Source: Bacteroidales bacterium UBA5226 (GTDB lineage: Bacteria > Bacteroidota > Bacteroidia > Bacteroidales > UBA932). From it: a stretch of 37,692 nucleotides of DNA. Under the pieces are notes generated by a model. It was not told where the DNA came from. It ran no database searches and saw only the letters and a list, made by a program, of their open reading frames with translations. The position numbers were made by a program, and so were the translations under genes. The stretch covers positions 70,329-108,020 of the forward strand of contig DHUU01000016.1 in the NCBI GenBank assembly GCA_002409325.1, given 5' to 3'. Each line of letters starts with the position of its first letter. The stretch's first letter is position 1. Shown piece by piece: positions 23,662 to 31,745 of this stretch.

Positions 23662-24783
23662 TTAAAAATTAATGTTTCTGATATAACAACGCCTGCGCGT
23701 GTGCAGCTTGGTATCATATTCCTTCCATACATCAATGGCATGATTGGTCTCCAGCTGGGGGTTGGTAACGGCCCAGCGCAGATTTTTTCTGATGGCTGTT
23801 TTATTTGTATGGTAATGATAAATTGAACTCAATCCTTTTCCTTTCCAGTCGGGATGAGCACCATTCATCATCAAATCAATGTCCTTGTAAAAGAAATAGG
23901 CTTTCATGATATGGAACCATCCAAACGGAAAAAGGTAGCCCCGGGCTTTCTGAAGTGCCCGCGATATGCTGGGAAATGATATGGAAAAGCCAACTACCCG
24001 GTTATTGCTGTCCATAACAAAACAGGAAAGATCGGGATTTATCAGTTTCATGTAAAAACGGGTACTTTCATGAATTTCCTCCGGTGTAAGGGGAATAAAA
24101 TTACAAACCGTCATGAAGCTCTTGTTGTACATATCAAAAAAATCGTCAATATATGGTTTGAAGTCACTTGACTTTTTCCATTTAAGAATATGTAGGTTGT
24201 AACGCTTAATAATCGCTTCGTTTATGCGTTCTATCTTGTCGGGAACAGGTTGTCTGGCCGACATGATGTACTGGATCCAGTCCACTTCTTTTGAAAAGCC
24301 CAGGCGTTCCAGGAAAACGGAGTAATATGGGTAATTGTAAAGGCAATTGAACTGCGGGAGGTTTTCAAAACCTTCTACTACCAATCCCTGTTTGTTCCAT
24401 GTGTTGAAGCCCAGCGGACCGTGGATCTCGGTCATTCCCAGGGAGGCCCCCCAGTCTGCCACCGTCCTGATTAGTGCCTGTGCAACTTCAAAATCCTCTA
24501 TAATATCAAACCATCCGAAGCGGACTCTCTTATAGCCGTAAATTTCATTGGCCCGGGGATTTACAATCCCCACAACGCGTCCTGTTATCCGGTTTTCGCT
24601 GTCACAGGCTATCCATATCTTGCGTTGGCAATATTTCATGCTTGGGGAATCCAGTATGCTTTTGATCTCATCAGAGATCAGAGTGGGCACGTATTGGGGA
24701 TGGTTTTTGTACAGCTTCAGAGGAAAGCGGGAAAACCGCTTCATTTCTTTTCTGGTGGTGATTTCCTTTATTTTAAAAGTCAT
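23662..24783 (-). CDS. GNAT-like acyltransferase family protein, function unknown
   Basis: The 373-residue soluble protein contains segments typical of the acyl-CoA N-acyltransferase fold: ITGRVVGIVNPRANE, RFGWFDIIEDFEVAQALI (about 85-105), then RVVGFSISFPSISRAL in a second half, and a DWKGKGLSSIYHYH acceptor-type helix. Large two-domain members like this are conserved in Bacteroidetes, but no substrate is established that I know of. The N-terminus (TTRKEMKRFSRFPLKLYKNHP) is characteristic of the group. It overlaps tcdA by 4 bp (ATGA) and precedes the hydrogenase sensor module by 11 bp on the same strand. I see no functional link to H2 metabolism. Confidence 0.65.
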   Translation of the reverse strand: MTFKIKEITTRKEMKRFSRFPLKLYKNHPQYVPTLISDEIKSILDSPSMKYCQRKIWIACDSENRITGRVVGIVNPRANEIYGYKRVRFGWFDIIEDFEVAQALIRTVADWGASLGMTEIHGPLGFNTWNKQGLVVEGFENLPQFNCLYNYPYYSVFLERLGFSKEVDWIQYIMSARQPVPDKIERINEAIIKRYNLHILKWKKSSDFKPYIDDFFDMYNKSFMTVCNFIPLTPEEIHESTRFYMKLINPDLSCFVMDSNNRVVGFSISFPSISRALQKARGYLFPFGWFHIMKAYFFYKDIDLMMNGAHPDWKGKGLSSIYHYHTNKTAIRKNLRWAVTNPQLETNHAIDVWKEYDTKLHTRRRCYIRNINF

Positions 24784-25529
24784 GATTTTCCCGTTGTTAA
24801 TCTTCCAAAGGTACGAATTTCCAGCATATCACAAATAACGGTCTGGGCACAGAGGCATCCAAAAACTGCCGGAAGGTAAGATATGGTCCCGGTCATGGAT
24901 TTTTTATTTTTCCCTTCAAAAGGCACAATAGCCCCTTCCCGGGGCAACTCAGTAGAAAAAACGACCCTGAAACCTTTGTTAACCCCCAACTTGCGAAGTC
25001 TTTTGCGAAGCATGAACGCCAAAGGACAATTGTAACTCCTGGAAATATCATCTACCCTTACAGCGGTTGCGTCAAAACGTGCTCCTGCGCCCATGGCGCT
25101 TACAAGGGGGGTTTTTCGTCCCAGCCAGTAACATATCAGAGCGATCTTGGGAGACAAGGTGTCAATGGCATCCACCACAAAATGGGGCTCATATTTGTCT
25201 AAAAGAACAGGCACCGATGATTCATCCAGGTATTCATTGACCGTTTCAAGAATTATATCCGGGTTGATCTGCCGGATCCTGTCGTCCATAACCCGGGTCT
25301 TGAGCATGCCTTCGGTCCCGGTCAGGGCCGGGAGCTGTCGGTTGCGATTGGTAGGTGTAACTACATCATTATCGATAAGGATAAGGTGTCCTATGCCGGC
25401 GCGAGCGAGCATCTCGGCCGCATAGGAGCCCACCCCGCCCAGACCGGCTACCAATACGGTACTTTTGCTCAATCTTTCCAGTCCGTCTTTTCCTACAAGA
25501 AGTTCAGAGCGGCTCAGCCAGTGTTCCAT
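24780..25529 (-). CDS. tcdA: tRNA threonylcarbamoyladenosine dehydratase (TcdA/CsdL)
   Basis: This is an E1-like, ThiF-family enzyme that uses ATP to cyclise t6A37 of tRNAs to ct6A. The nucleotide site is VLVAGLGGVGSYAAEMLARAG (about 27-47), followed by LIDNDVVTPTNRNRQLPAL, which carries the Asp, Asn and Arg that hold ATP. Later matches are DAIDTLSPKIALI, SAMGAGARFDATAV and GTISYLPAVFGCL. The N-terminus WLSRSELLVGKDGLERL is typical of TcdA rather than ThiF or MoeB, and no zinc CxxC pairs are present. The length of 249 residues fits. It lies 3 bp after mazG and overlaps the next gene by 4 bp. Confidence 0.88.
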   Translation of the reverse strand: MEHWLSRSELLVGKDGLERLSKSTVLVAGLGGVGSYAAEMLARAGIGHLILIDNDVVTPTNRNRQLPALTGTEGMLKTRVMDDRIRQINPDIILETVNEYLDESSVPVLLDKYEPHFVVDAIDTLSPKIALICYWLGRKTPLVSAMGAGARFDATAVRVDDISRSYNCPLAFMLRKRLRKLGVNKGFRVVFSTELPREGAIVPFEGKNKKSMTGTISYLPAVFGCLCAQTVICDMLEIRTFGRLTTGKS

Positions 25530-25532
25530 TGT

Positions 25533-26318
25533 TTATTTACCCGGTTTATGTTTGGCCTCTTCCCAGATCTGGTCCATCTGCTGTAATGACATGTCAGCCA
25601 GTGAACGCCCCTGTTTTATGGTTTTTTCTTCCAGATAATTGAAACGCGATATAAAAGTCCGGTTGGTCCTTTCCAGGGCATTTTCTGGATTGATGCCGTA
25701 GAGCCTTGCTGCATTGACCAGAGCAAAGAGCAAATCCCCGAACTCGGCTTCCATCCTGTCCTGGTCTCCTTTTTCCCATTCGGCACGGAACTCGTTCGCT
25801 TCTTCGGCGACTTTATCCCACACCTGTTCCCGCTGCTGCCAGTCAAAACCCATGGCACGGGCCTTGTCCTGGATCCTGAAGGACTTGATCAGGGCCGGCA
25901 GGCCCTCGGGAACTCCTGACAGGACTGATTTGTTCCCGTTTTTCTCTTTTGTCTTCAAGTGCTCCCAGTTTTGGATCACCTTCCCGGCGCTGTCTGCCTT
26001 GACATTGCCAAAAACGTGCGGATGACGGAATATGAGCTTGTCACAAAGGTTATCAATAACAACGCCCATATCGAACGCTCCTTTCTCCTGCCCGATTTTT
26101 GCGTAAAAAACTATATGAAGCAGGATATCCCCCAGTTCTTTGGACAAACCCTCCATATCTCCTTTCAAGATAGCCTCGTTCAATTCATACGTTTCCTCTA
26201 TGGTCAGGGTACGGAGGCTTTCCAGCGTCTGCTCCCTGTCCCAGGGACATTCTACCCTCAAACGGTCCATAATATCCAAAAGCTTACCAAAGCTGTCCAA
26301 AACCTGTTTTTTATCCAT
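25533..26318 (-). CDS. mazG: Nucleoside triphosphate pyrophosphohydrolase MazG
   Basis: MazG hydrolyses NTPs and dNTPs to monophosphates, cleaning damaged nucleotides. There are two MazG domains. The first has CPWDREQTLESL and the metal-binding ETYELNEAI with LGDILLHIVFYAKIG. The second has EANEFRAEW, FGDLLFALVNAARLYGINPENALERTN and the C-terminal RFNYLEE. I chose the ATG at 26316-26318 (MDKKQVLDSF), which overlaps the upstream gene by 8 bp; a start nine codons earlier would overlap it by 35 bp and adds residues unlike the family. The length is 261 residues. Confidence 0.93.
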   Translation of the reverse strand: MDKKQVLDSFGKLLDIMDRLRVECPWDREQTLESLRTLTIEETYELNEAILKGDMEGLSKELGDILLHIVFYAKIGQEKGAFDMGVVIDNLCDKLIFRHPHVFGNVKADSAGKVIQNWEHLKTKEKNGNKSVLSGVPEGLPALIKSFRIQDKARAMGFDWQQREQVWDKVAEEANEFRAEWEKGDQDRMEAEFGDLLFALVNAARLYGINPENALERTNRTFISRFNYLEEKTIKQGRSLADMSLQQMDQIWEEAKHKPGK

Positions 26319-27072
26319 ATTTGCTGAATTGTATCTGAATATCATCGTATAATCCTATGTTTTCCAGGGTTGCCAGGCTGCCCATAAAAACGGCCAGTTC
26401 CAGTAGATCGGCACTATTGAAAAGGGCTAGCAGTTGTCCCGGGCGCACCCCTCCATAAGAATCCGAAATTTTTTCAATACGGTTATACGGTCCCTGTAAA
26501 AAAATACGAAAATCCCTGCCAGCCCCCACCTTATTGAAAAGTGAACGAGAGACATTGGTAATGGCATTGCCATAAGAATCAATATAAATCACCTGTCCCA
26601 TGATGTAGTCCTTTTCAGCAACGGCAGAAGGTCTTACTTCGGTCTTCATGTCTGCAGGCAGGGTCATTTCCCCGAGTTTGTCTTCCACAATGGCTTTTAC
26701 GGCTTTGATGTAAGCGTCGAGTTCCGAAAAGGTCCCCTGAGCAGCATAAACAGCCCGTATCCATTGCGGTTCATGGTCAAACAGTAAAGAAAAGCGGCCA
26801 TCATTCACAGTAATGAAATAATGTTCCTGATAATAAGCTACCGACATGGGCAACTGATCCGTTGCCTGCGCCTGTACCGCCAGTATATGAATGCTTCCTG
26901 AAGGATACCGGTTATAGGCCTGGCGCAAAACAAACACCCCCATGCGTACGTCAAAGGGATGGATCTGATGCGTGATTTGATAGACAGGAGCAATGCCCAG
27001 CAGTCCTCCCTCAAGGACCCCTGCATAAAAATCATGTTTATTCCAATCGCTTGTAACCGTAACTACCGGCAT
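26311..27072 (-). CDS. SAM hydrolase (DUF62 / adenosyl-hydroxide family)
   Basis: Members of this family split S-adenosylmethionine with water (or, in a few, chloride or fluoride) to give adenosine and methionine. N-terminal motifs are VTSDWNKHDFYAGVLEG (Asp9 corresponds to the ribose-binding Asp) and YQITHQIHPFDV. The C-terminal domain has YIDSYGNAITNVSRSLF, the family's conserved Asn-Ala-Ile-Thr-Asn. The usual PDNG segment is VNDGRF here, so the active site may differ somewhat. I chose the ATG at 27070-27072; the TTG two codons upstream is less likely. A TACATTTG promoter box lies 22 bp upstream, and the gene heads the long minus-strand run. Confidence 0.85.
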   Translation of the reverse strand: MPVVTVTSDWNKHDFYAGVLEGGLLGIAPVYQITHQIHPFDVRMGVFVLRQAYNRYPSGSIHILAVQAQATDQLPMSVAYYQEHYFITVNDGRFSLLFDHEPQWIRAVYAAQGTFSELDAYIKAVKAIVEDKLGEMTLPADMKTEVRPSAVAEKDYIMGQVIYIDSYGNAITNVSRSLFNKVGAGRDFRIFLQGPYNRIEKISDSYGGVRPGQLLALFNSADLLELAVFMGSLATLENIGLYDDIQIQFSKYG

Positions 27073-27094
27073 GGTCAACTGTTGCTTGATGTTG

Positions 27095-27102
27095 CAAATG
27101 TA
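27095..27102 (-). promoter_or_regulatory. -7 promoter box heading the SAM hydrolase-mazG run
   Basis: The minus strand reads TACATTTG, a full TANNTTTG match 22 bp before the start codon. It overlaps an inverted repeat, CAAATG-TAAG-CATTTG, at 27095-27110. As I see no good promoter later, it may serve much of the run down to hydC. Confidence 0.5.
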
Positions 27103-27146
27103 AGCATTTGGGACGTGTTTTGGTTTGTCATGGAAAATGTTTTACT

Positions 27147-27167
27147 TTACATATATAAAATATGTAA
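27147..27167. repeat. Perfect 8-bp inverted repeat before a lipoprotein gene
   Basis: TTACATAT and ATATGTAA are separated by 5 bases and end 7 bp before the ATG at 27175. This could be an operator or an AU-rich hairpin in the leader that affects translation. No clear -7 box for the + strand gene is visible in the same gap. Confidence 0.5.
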
Positions 27168-27174
27168 TAAAACA

Positions 27175-28377
27175 ATGAAAAGACATTTTTTACAAAAAAT
27201 CCTGTTTATCACCGTTTTGGGGCTAGCCCTGCTATCTTCCTGCAATCCTTCGGATCAGGCCGCATATTTGGTGGTAATTCCTGTCAGATTTAACCTTCCT
27301 CCGGTGTCTGCTGAAAGGACTTTTATGGTCAAGACCACTGAAAACTGGTATATGGAACAGGTGGGAAACGAAGACTGGTGTACCGTCTATCCGGACAAAG
27401 GCACCCCGGGAGACACAAAGATCACCCTGAATGTCACCTCCTTACCCGATGAAAAACCCAGGATAGCCATATATATCATAAAATCAACCTCGGGTATTGA
27501 AAAGACACTTACTGTTGAACAGAGCAATACGCAAGCCGACGCTTATTATCTTGACTTTTTTGGGGATCCCGATCCAATGATTAATGTGGATCCCTTTGAC
27601 GTGGAACCTGTTAGAAAGCTGGTTTTCACAAATGTTCCCGACTGGAAAGTCACTGTTTCTGCCGGGGCAGAAAACTGGTTGTCTGCCATAAGGGATAAAG
27701 ATACCCTGCTGATAACGATTTCGGATATTGACCGGCCCGAGGGAAGGATTGGTACCGTTACTGCATCGGGCGGCGGGTCCGTTTCAACTACACTGACTAT
27801 CTCCCAGAAGGGATTGCATGAATTTCTGGCGCCTACCAGAAACTTTTCATTGTCCATTCCTGGTGTTCCGGACTCGGAGCTGGCCTTCAGAGATGTCTAT
27901 ACCAGGGCCCGGAGCACGCTACTCTTTATATGGGCATCGTGGTGTCCGGACTGTAACAATTTTTTACCCAAGGTCAAGGAGTTGTATACAGAATTTAAGG
28001 ATCATGGTTTCAAGATCTACAGTGTAGCCATGGAAATAGAGGGCCGGGAACAGGAATATTTTGATTACATGGCAAACAACGGCCTGAACGATGTGGATCA
28101 AACCACAGGAAATAAGATCTGGTGGGAAAACCGTCCCATATTCAATCCCCTGGCGCAGGTCAAGGTCAACGCCTTTTCCAGACTCTTTTATGGGGACGCA
28201 CTGCTGACAGGGGAGATCAAGAATTTTGTTCCTGCATTCTTCTTCGTAGATGGCGGGGGCAATATCAGAAAAGTGTATGCAGATAATTACGTGTTGCGTA
28301 CAGATGTTGCCATCCGTTCACTGTACAACAAAATGCGCACTTTCCTGAGCCGTCAGCTGGAATGCTGCGGTAATTGA
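27175..28377 (+). CDS. Lipoprotein with two BACON-like domains and a TlpA-type thioredoxin domain
   Basis: A 400-residue protein. The lipoprotein signal has its lipobox at LLSSC (Cys23). Two BACON-like beta domains follow, at about 40-118 (ENWYMEQVGNEDWCTVYPDKG, ending LTVEQSN) and 140-213 (DWKVTVSAGAENWLSA, ending LTISQKG); such domains often bind carbohydrate or mucin. The C-terminal thioredoxin-like domain (about 218-395) has WCPDC at 256-260 and the expected cis-Pro (Pro353 in FVPAFF), suggesting a thiol oxidoreductase outside the cytoplasm. The C-terminus ends ECCGN, giving an extra Cys pair. I chose the ATG at 27175 because it opens a clean signal peptide; an earlier in-frame start would read through the SAM hydrolase promoter. 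It converges on the next gene with a 10-bp gap. Confidence 0.8.
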   Translation: MKRHFLQKILFITVLGLALLSSCNPSDQAAYLVVIPVRFNLPPVSAERTFMVKTTENWYMEQVGNEDWCTVYPDKGTPGDTKITLNVTSLPDEKPRIAIYIIKSTSGIEKTLTVEQSNTQADAYYLDFFGDPDPMINVDPFDVEPVRKLVFTNVPDWKVTVSAGAENWLSAIRDKDTLLITISDIDRPEGRIGTVTASGGGSVSTTLTISQKGLHEFLAPTRNFSLSIPGVPDSELAFRDVYTRARSTLLFIWASWCPDCNNFLPKVKELYTEFKDHGFKIYSVAMEIEGREQEYFDYMANNGLNDVDQTTGNKIWWENRPIFNPLAQVKVNAFSRLFYGDALLTGEIKNFVPAFFFVDGGGNIRKVYADNYVLRTDVAIRSLYNKMRTFLSRQLECCGN

Positions 28378-28387
28378 GCCGTTTTGC

Positions 28388-31300
28388 TTATTTGAATGCC
28401 ATTTCGCTTAGTCCCGGACCGTCCAGGGTCAGATCCCTGAAATAATCCGGGACTTTTCTTCCTTTAAGCGCATCTACGTAAAGCTTTGCTAGGTACTGCG
28501 AAAGCATGAATCCATGGCCGCGCATGCCCAGAAAAAGCCCCCTGCCCGGATCCACAATGTACCTCGGCTCTGTGTAATACCCGCTCCAGAAGGCCTGGAA
28601 TCCCGCATCGGCAAGACAAGGCAACCACTGGACAAACACCTCGGTAACAATATTGAGGAAATCTTCTGTGTTGACTTTCAGGTTTTTTCCCGATTCCTGC
28701 ATGTCTGTCATGGGAGAGGCACATCCGATGATCTGTCCTGTGTCTGCCAGTTGTTGTCCGTAAACGGCCGAGAATCCTTTGTAACTGCGCCGGTCAATGA
28801 GCATGTCAAGGGCCTTGCCGCCCTTCCCCAGAAGAGGCAGCCGCTTGGTAATGAATGCTTGGTGTCTGACCGGGTATATGCCCGTGATATAGCCCAGCTT
28901 TCTGGCAAATTCCTCTCCGTTCTGACCCAGTGCGTTGATGAACATCCTGGTCCTGATTACACGGTACCTGTTCCTGTGATCCAGCAGAATCACCGTATAG
29001 GTGTCTCCCTGTTTTTCCACGTCAATGACCCGGGTTTGTTCCAATATGCGGCCACCTGCCTCAGTACCCAGGTGCCTGATCAGGTCCAGTGTTTTTCCGG
29101 GACTTGCCTGCCAGCAATTGTTTGTGATCAGCGCATGGGAGTATGTCCCCTGGCTGGCATTGAAGGCAGAAGAAATTTCTTTGCCAAAATCCTTTGCCTC
29201 TACCATATATGCATTTGACCAGGCCTTGGAAGCCTCCAGGGAACGGTAGGTTGCCTGGTCGTGCACAAAGTTGACATATCTGGAAACATGAAAATCAATA
29301 TTGCCAATTCTTTCCAATTCCTTGAATAATTCCAGGTTGTGTGCCGAGATGTCGGCCAGGGCCGGCAGGCTGAACGCCGGACGTCCCCCGGCAATATTCC
29401 TCCAGGAGCTTCCGCGGTCATGATTTACCAGAACAGGATGGAAGCCTTCCTCGGCCAGGTACCGGAACAGGGCACTACCGGCAATGCCTCCTCCTGTAAT
29501 GAGAACCCCTGCTTCTTCAAATTCTTTTTCATTGTTCATGCCTTTTGGCAGGATGATTTGCTGTCGCTGGCCGGAAGGGTACAGTTCTCCCATTTGCACC
29601 AGGTTGGCCATGGGTCCCCTGGGTGTCAGATCCGAAATGACCTGTATTCCGTGGCTTCTCAGGGTCTGCACAGCCCGTGGCAGACAGCGCGATCCGCGGC
29701 AGGCACCCATTCCCATACGGGAAATATGCTTTAGCTCGTCTGCCGTAATAGTGTCCCTGTCCCCAATGAGTTTGAGCAGGTCTTCCAGGGCAACATCCTC
29801 ACAGTGACATATGTATGTTTTAATTTCTTTCCTTTCTTCAGCAGGCTGTAAATTAGGAGGTTCCGGATAGTTTTCTTTCAATATGAATCCGCTGATTTCC
29901 AGTAAATCGGCCGGTATGGGTTCGTGTACTTTCACACGGGCTACATTTGTCTTGTTGGGCCGGGACATAAGCTTATCCAGCGTGCCTTCTCCCCTTTTTC
30001 GGCCCTGGTTGTCTACCAGATAAACAGCTGCGCCTGGTATCACCTCATATTCAACCGGCAGGAACAGCGTGTTGCGTTCCAGGTCATAGCCAAAGATAGC
30101 CAGTCCGGGGCACTGGCTCACACAGGCCATGCAGCCGATGCATTTATCATAATCCACCACCGGAACTGCCGATGTGGAATCTTTCGTTATGGCCCCGTAT
30201 TTACAGGCAAAAGTGCAAGGATTGCAGGCAAAGCCGTACAGGCAGTCAAATAAAACAAAAGGTTTTGCCTTCATGCGTTCCGGCGAAGGGACCCGGGGTT
30301 TTTCCAAAATCCGTACCGGGTGTTGCTGCGAGTCTATATATTCCTTGGAAACAGCCAGGTAATCATCATAAGAGATACGCAATCCCATCTGCTGCATAAT
30401 CTCATGGGCGCACTGTTTTCCCCGGAGCACCGCAGAGGTACCCTCGCCAATGCGAATGGCATCCCCCACACCATGGCACCTCAGGCCGAATGCCTGCCGG
30501 CCTTTGAGCAAGAGCTGGTCATCGGGTATCAGACCTGTGCAAATATTGATGGTATCAATTCCTTCCAGTTTTTTCTCAGTTCCGGGAATGACTTTAAAAT
30601 CCCTGCATTGCGCTATCACTGCGCCGGTTATTCCGGTATTGTCCCTGTTGGGGATGGCTTCCAGGAGCATATGGGATGTTATGATGGGTATTCCCAGTCG
30701 CCTTACGCGGTTGGCCTGCACGGGGAATCCTCCTTCCTGGGGCATGGCCTCTATGATGGCCCTTACTTTTGCTCCGGCCTGCATGGCCTGGTATGAAGTC
30801 AGGTATCCAATATTGCCGGCCCCAACGGTTAGGATGTTCTGGCCCAACAGGGTAAGCTCGCTGTTCATCATCCTCTGGAAAACGGCCGCAGTGTATACCC
30901 CCGGCACATCGTCGTTGCCAAAAGCCGGCATGAACGGAACGGCCCCGGTTCCTATGACCAGGTACTCGGCATCTACATAGAAAATTTCTTGTGTTTCAAT
31001 ATTCTTGACTGCCAGTCTTTTATTGTCAAATATATCCCATACTGTGCTGTTAAGCAGAATGCCTTCATGGTTTTCACCGGCCAGACTGGCTGCAATCTCA
31101 AATCCGCGCATGCCTCCGAAACGTTTTTCTTTTTCAAAAAAGAAAAACTGATGGGTTTGCATGTTGAACTGGCCTCCTATCCGGGTATTGTTGTCAATAA
31201 CCAGGTTTGGAATCCCCTTCTTATCCAGTTCTTCCCGTACTGCAAGGCCTGCCGGCCCTGCTCCTATGATGGCCACAAAGGTTTTATACGCTTTTACAGA

Positions 31301-31624
31301 ATGGGAGCCTGGAATAGAGCCGCCTTCTGCCAGGAACCCGTCGGGAATGCGCTGCACCTCTTTCACTCCGTCTACCCTGGTGATGCAGATCCTGCGTACC
31401 TTCCCGTCTACCAGCATCTCACAGGCTCCGCATTTCCCTATCCCGCAGGATAGGCTTCTGTTCCTGTGGTTCAGGCTGTGTTTATGGACCAACAGGCCGG
31501 CCTGATGCAAAGCGGCTGCTATGGTAAAGCCCCTTTGACCGTAAATTGTTTGTCCTTCAAATAAAAAAGCAATTTTATCCTCTTCCGGAATGGGAAGAAT
31601 CGGGTGTTTATGAATAGATGACAT
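28388..31624 (-). CDS. Multidomain iron-sulfur flavoprotein: fused amine-dehydrogenase-like subunits
   Basis: A 1078-residue polypeptide that joins parts usually encoded separately (HcnABC, octopine/nopaline oxidase, or D-hydroxyproline dehydrogenase types). In order it has a Fer2_4 [2Fe-2S] domain (Cys60, 65, 68, 80), an FAD/NAD disulfide-reductase-like domain (GAGPAG 121-126, GAGNIG 268-273), two [4Fe-4S]-type motifs (Cys461, 467, 470, 474 and Cys495, 498, 501, 505), a BFD-like [2Fe-2S] site (Cys606, 608, 642, 647), and a DAO-family FAD oxidoreductase (GGGIAG 711-716 onward). It should oxidise an amine or imino acid and pass electrons through the clusters, perhaps to NAD or ferredoxin. No signal peptide is present. 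The substrate is unknown. It has its own promoter and no operon partner. Confidence 0.82.
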   Translation of the reverse strand: MSSIHKHPILPIPEEDKIAFLFEGQTIYGQRGFTIAAALHQAGLLVHKHSLNHRNRSLSCGIGKCGACEMLVDGKVRRICITRVDGVKEVQRIPDGFLAEGGSIPGSHSVKAYKTFVAIIGAGPAGLAVREELDKKGIPNLVIDNNTRIGGQFNMQTHQFFFFEKEKRFGGMRGFEIAASLAGENHEGILLNSTVWDIFDNKRLAVKNIETQEIFYVDAEYLVIGTGAVPFMPAFGNDDVPGVYTAAVFQRMMNSELTLLGQNILTVGAGNIGYLTSYQAMQAGAKVRAIIEAMPQEGGFPVQANRVRRLGIPIITSHMLLEAIPNRDNTGITGAVIAQCRDFKVIPGTEKKLEGIDTINICTGLIPDDQLLLKGRQAFGLRCHGVGDAIRIGEGTSAVLRGKQCAHEIMQQMGLRISYDDYLAVSKEYIDSQQHPVRILEKPRVPSPERMKAKPFVLFDCLYGFACNPCTFACKYGAITKDSTSAVPVVDYDKCIGCMACVSQCPGLAIFGYDLERNTLFLPVEYEVIPGAAVYLVDNQGRKRGEGTLDKLMSRPNKTNVARVKVHEPIPADLLEISGFILKENYPEPPNLQPAEERKEIKTYICHCEDVALEDLLKLIGDRDTITADELKHISRMGMGACRGSRCLPRAVQTLRSHGIQVISDLTPRGPMANLVQMGELYPSGQRQQIILPKGMNNEKEFEEAGVLITGGGIAGSALFRYLAEEGFHPVLVNHDRGSSWRNIAGGRPAFSLPALADISAHNLELFKELERIGNIDFHVSRYVNFVHDQATYRSLEASKAWSNAYMVEAKDFGKEISSAFNASQGTYSHALITNNCWQASPGKTLDLIRHLGTEAGGRILEQTRVIDVEKQGDTYTVILLDHRNRYRVIRTRMFINALGQNGEEFARKLGYITGIYPVRHQAFITKRLPLLGKGGKALDMLIDRRSYKGFSAVYGQQLADTGQIIGCASPMTDMQESGKNLKVNTEDFLNIVTEVFVQWLPCLADAGFQAFWSGYYTEPRYIVDPGRGLFLGMRGHGFMLSQYLAKLYVDALKGRKVPDYFRDLTLDGPGLSEMAFK

Positions 31625-31649
31625 GCATTGAGCTATTGAAAACGAATTA

Positions 31650-31657
31650 CAAATTTA
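31650..31657 (-). promoter_or_regulatory. -7 promoter box for the fused flavoprotein gene
   Basis: The minus strand reads TAAATTTG, a full TANNTTTG match 25 bp before the ATG at 31624. It lies in the 121-bp gap between this gene and the divergent lipoprotein gene. Confidence 0.5.
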
Positions 31658-31745
31658 GGAATGTTTTCTGAGTTTTATACCCTTTGTCTCCTTTTTGCTT
31701 TTATGAAGTATTAATTTCACCCCTGTTGAACAAAAAAAAAGTCTT

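Noticed and set aside
23651..23720. Dedicated promoter for the hydrogen-sensor module
   Set aside because: TAATTTTT on the minus strand near 23664-23671 misses the final G of the -7 box, and its nearest TTG has a 15-bp spacer rather than 19-21. Too weak to call.
26959..27174. Longer N-terminus for the BACON-thioredoxin lipoprotein
   Set aside because: The 72 extra codons run through the antisense start of the SAM hydrolase gene and would bury the lipoprotein signal peptide.
28378..28387. Terminator between the convergent genes at 28377 and 28388
   Set aside because: The 10-bp gap and its flanks contain no hairpin with a T-tract that I can see.
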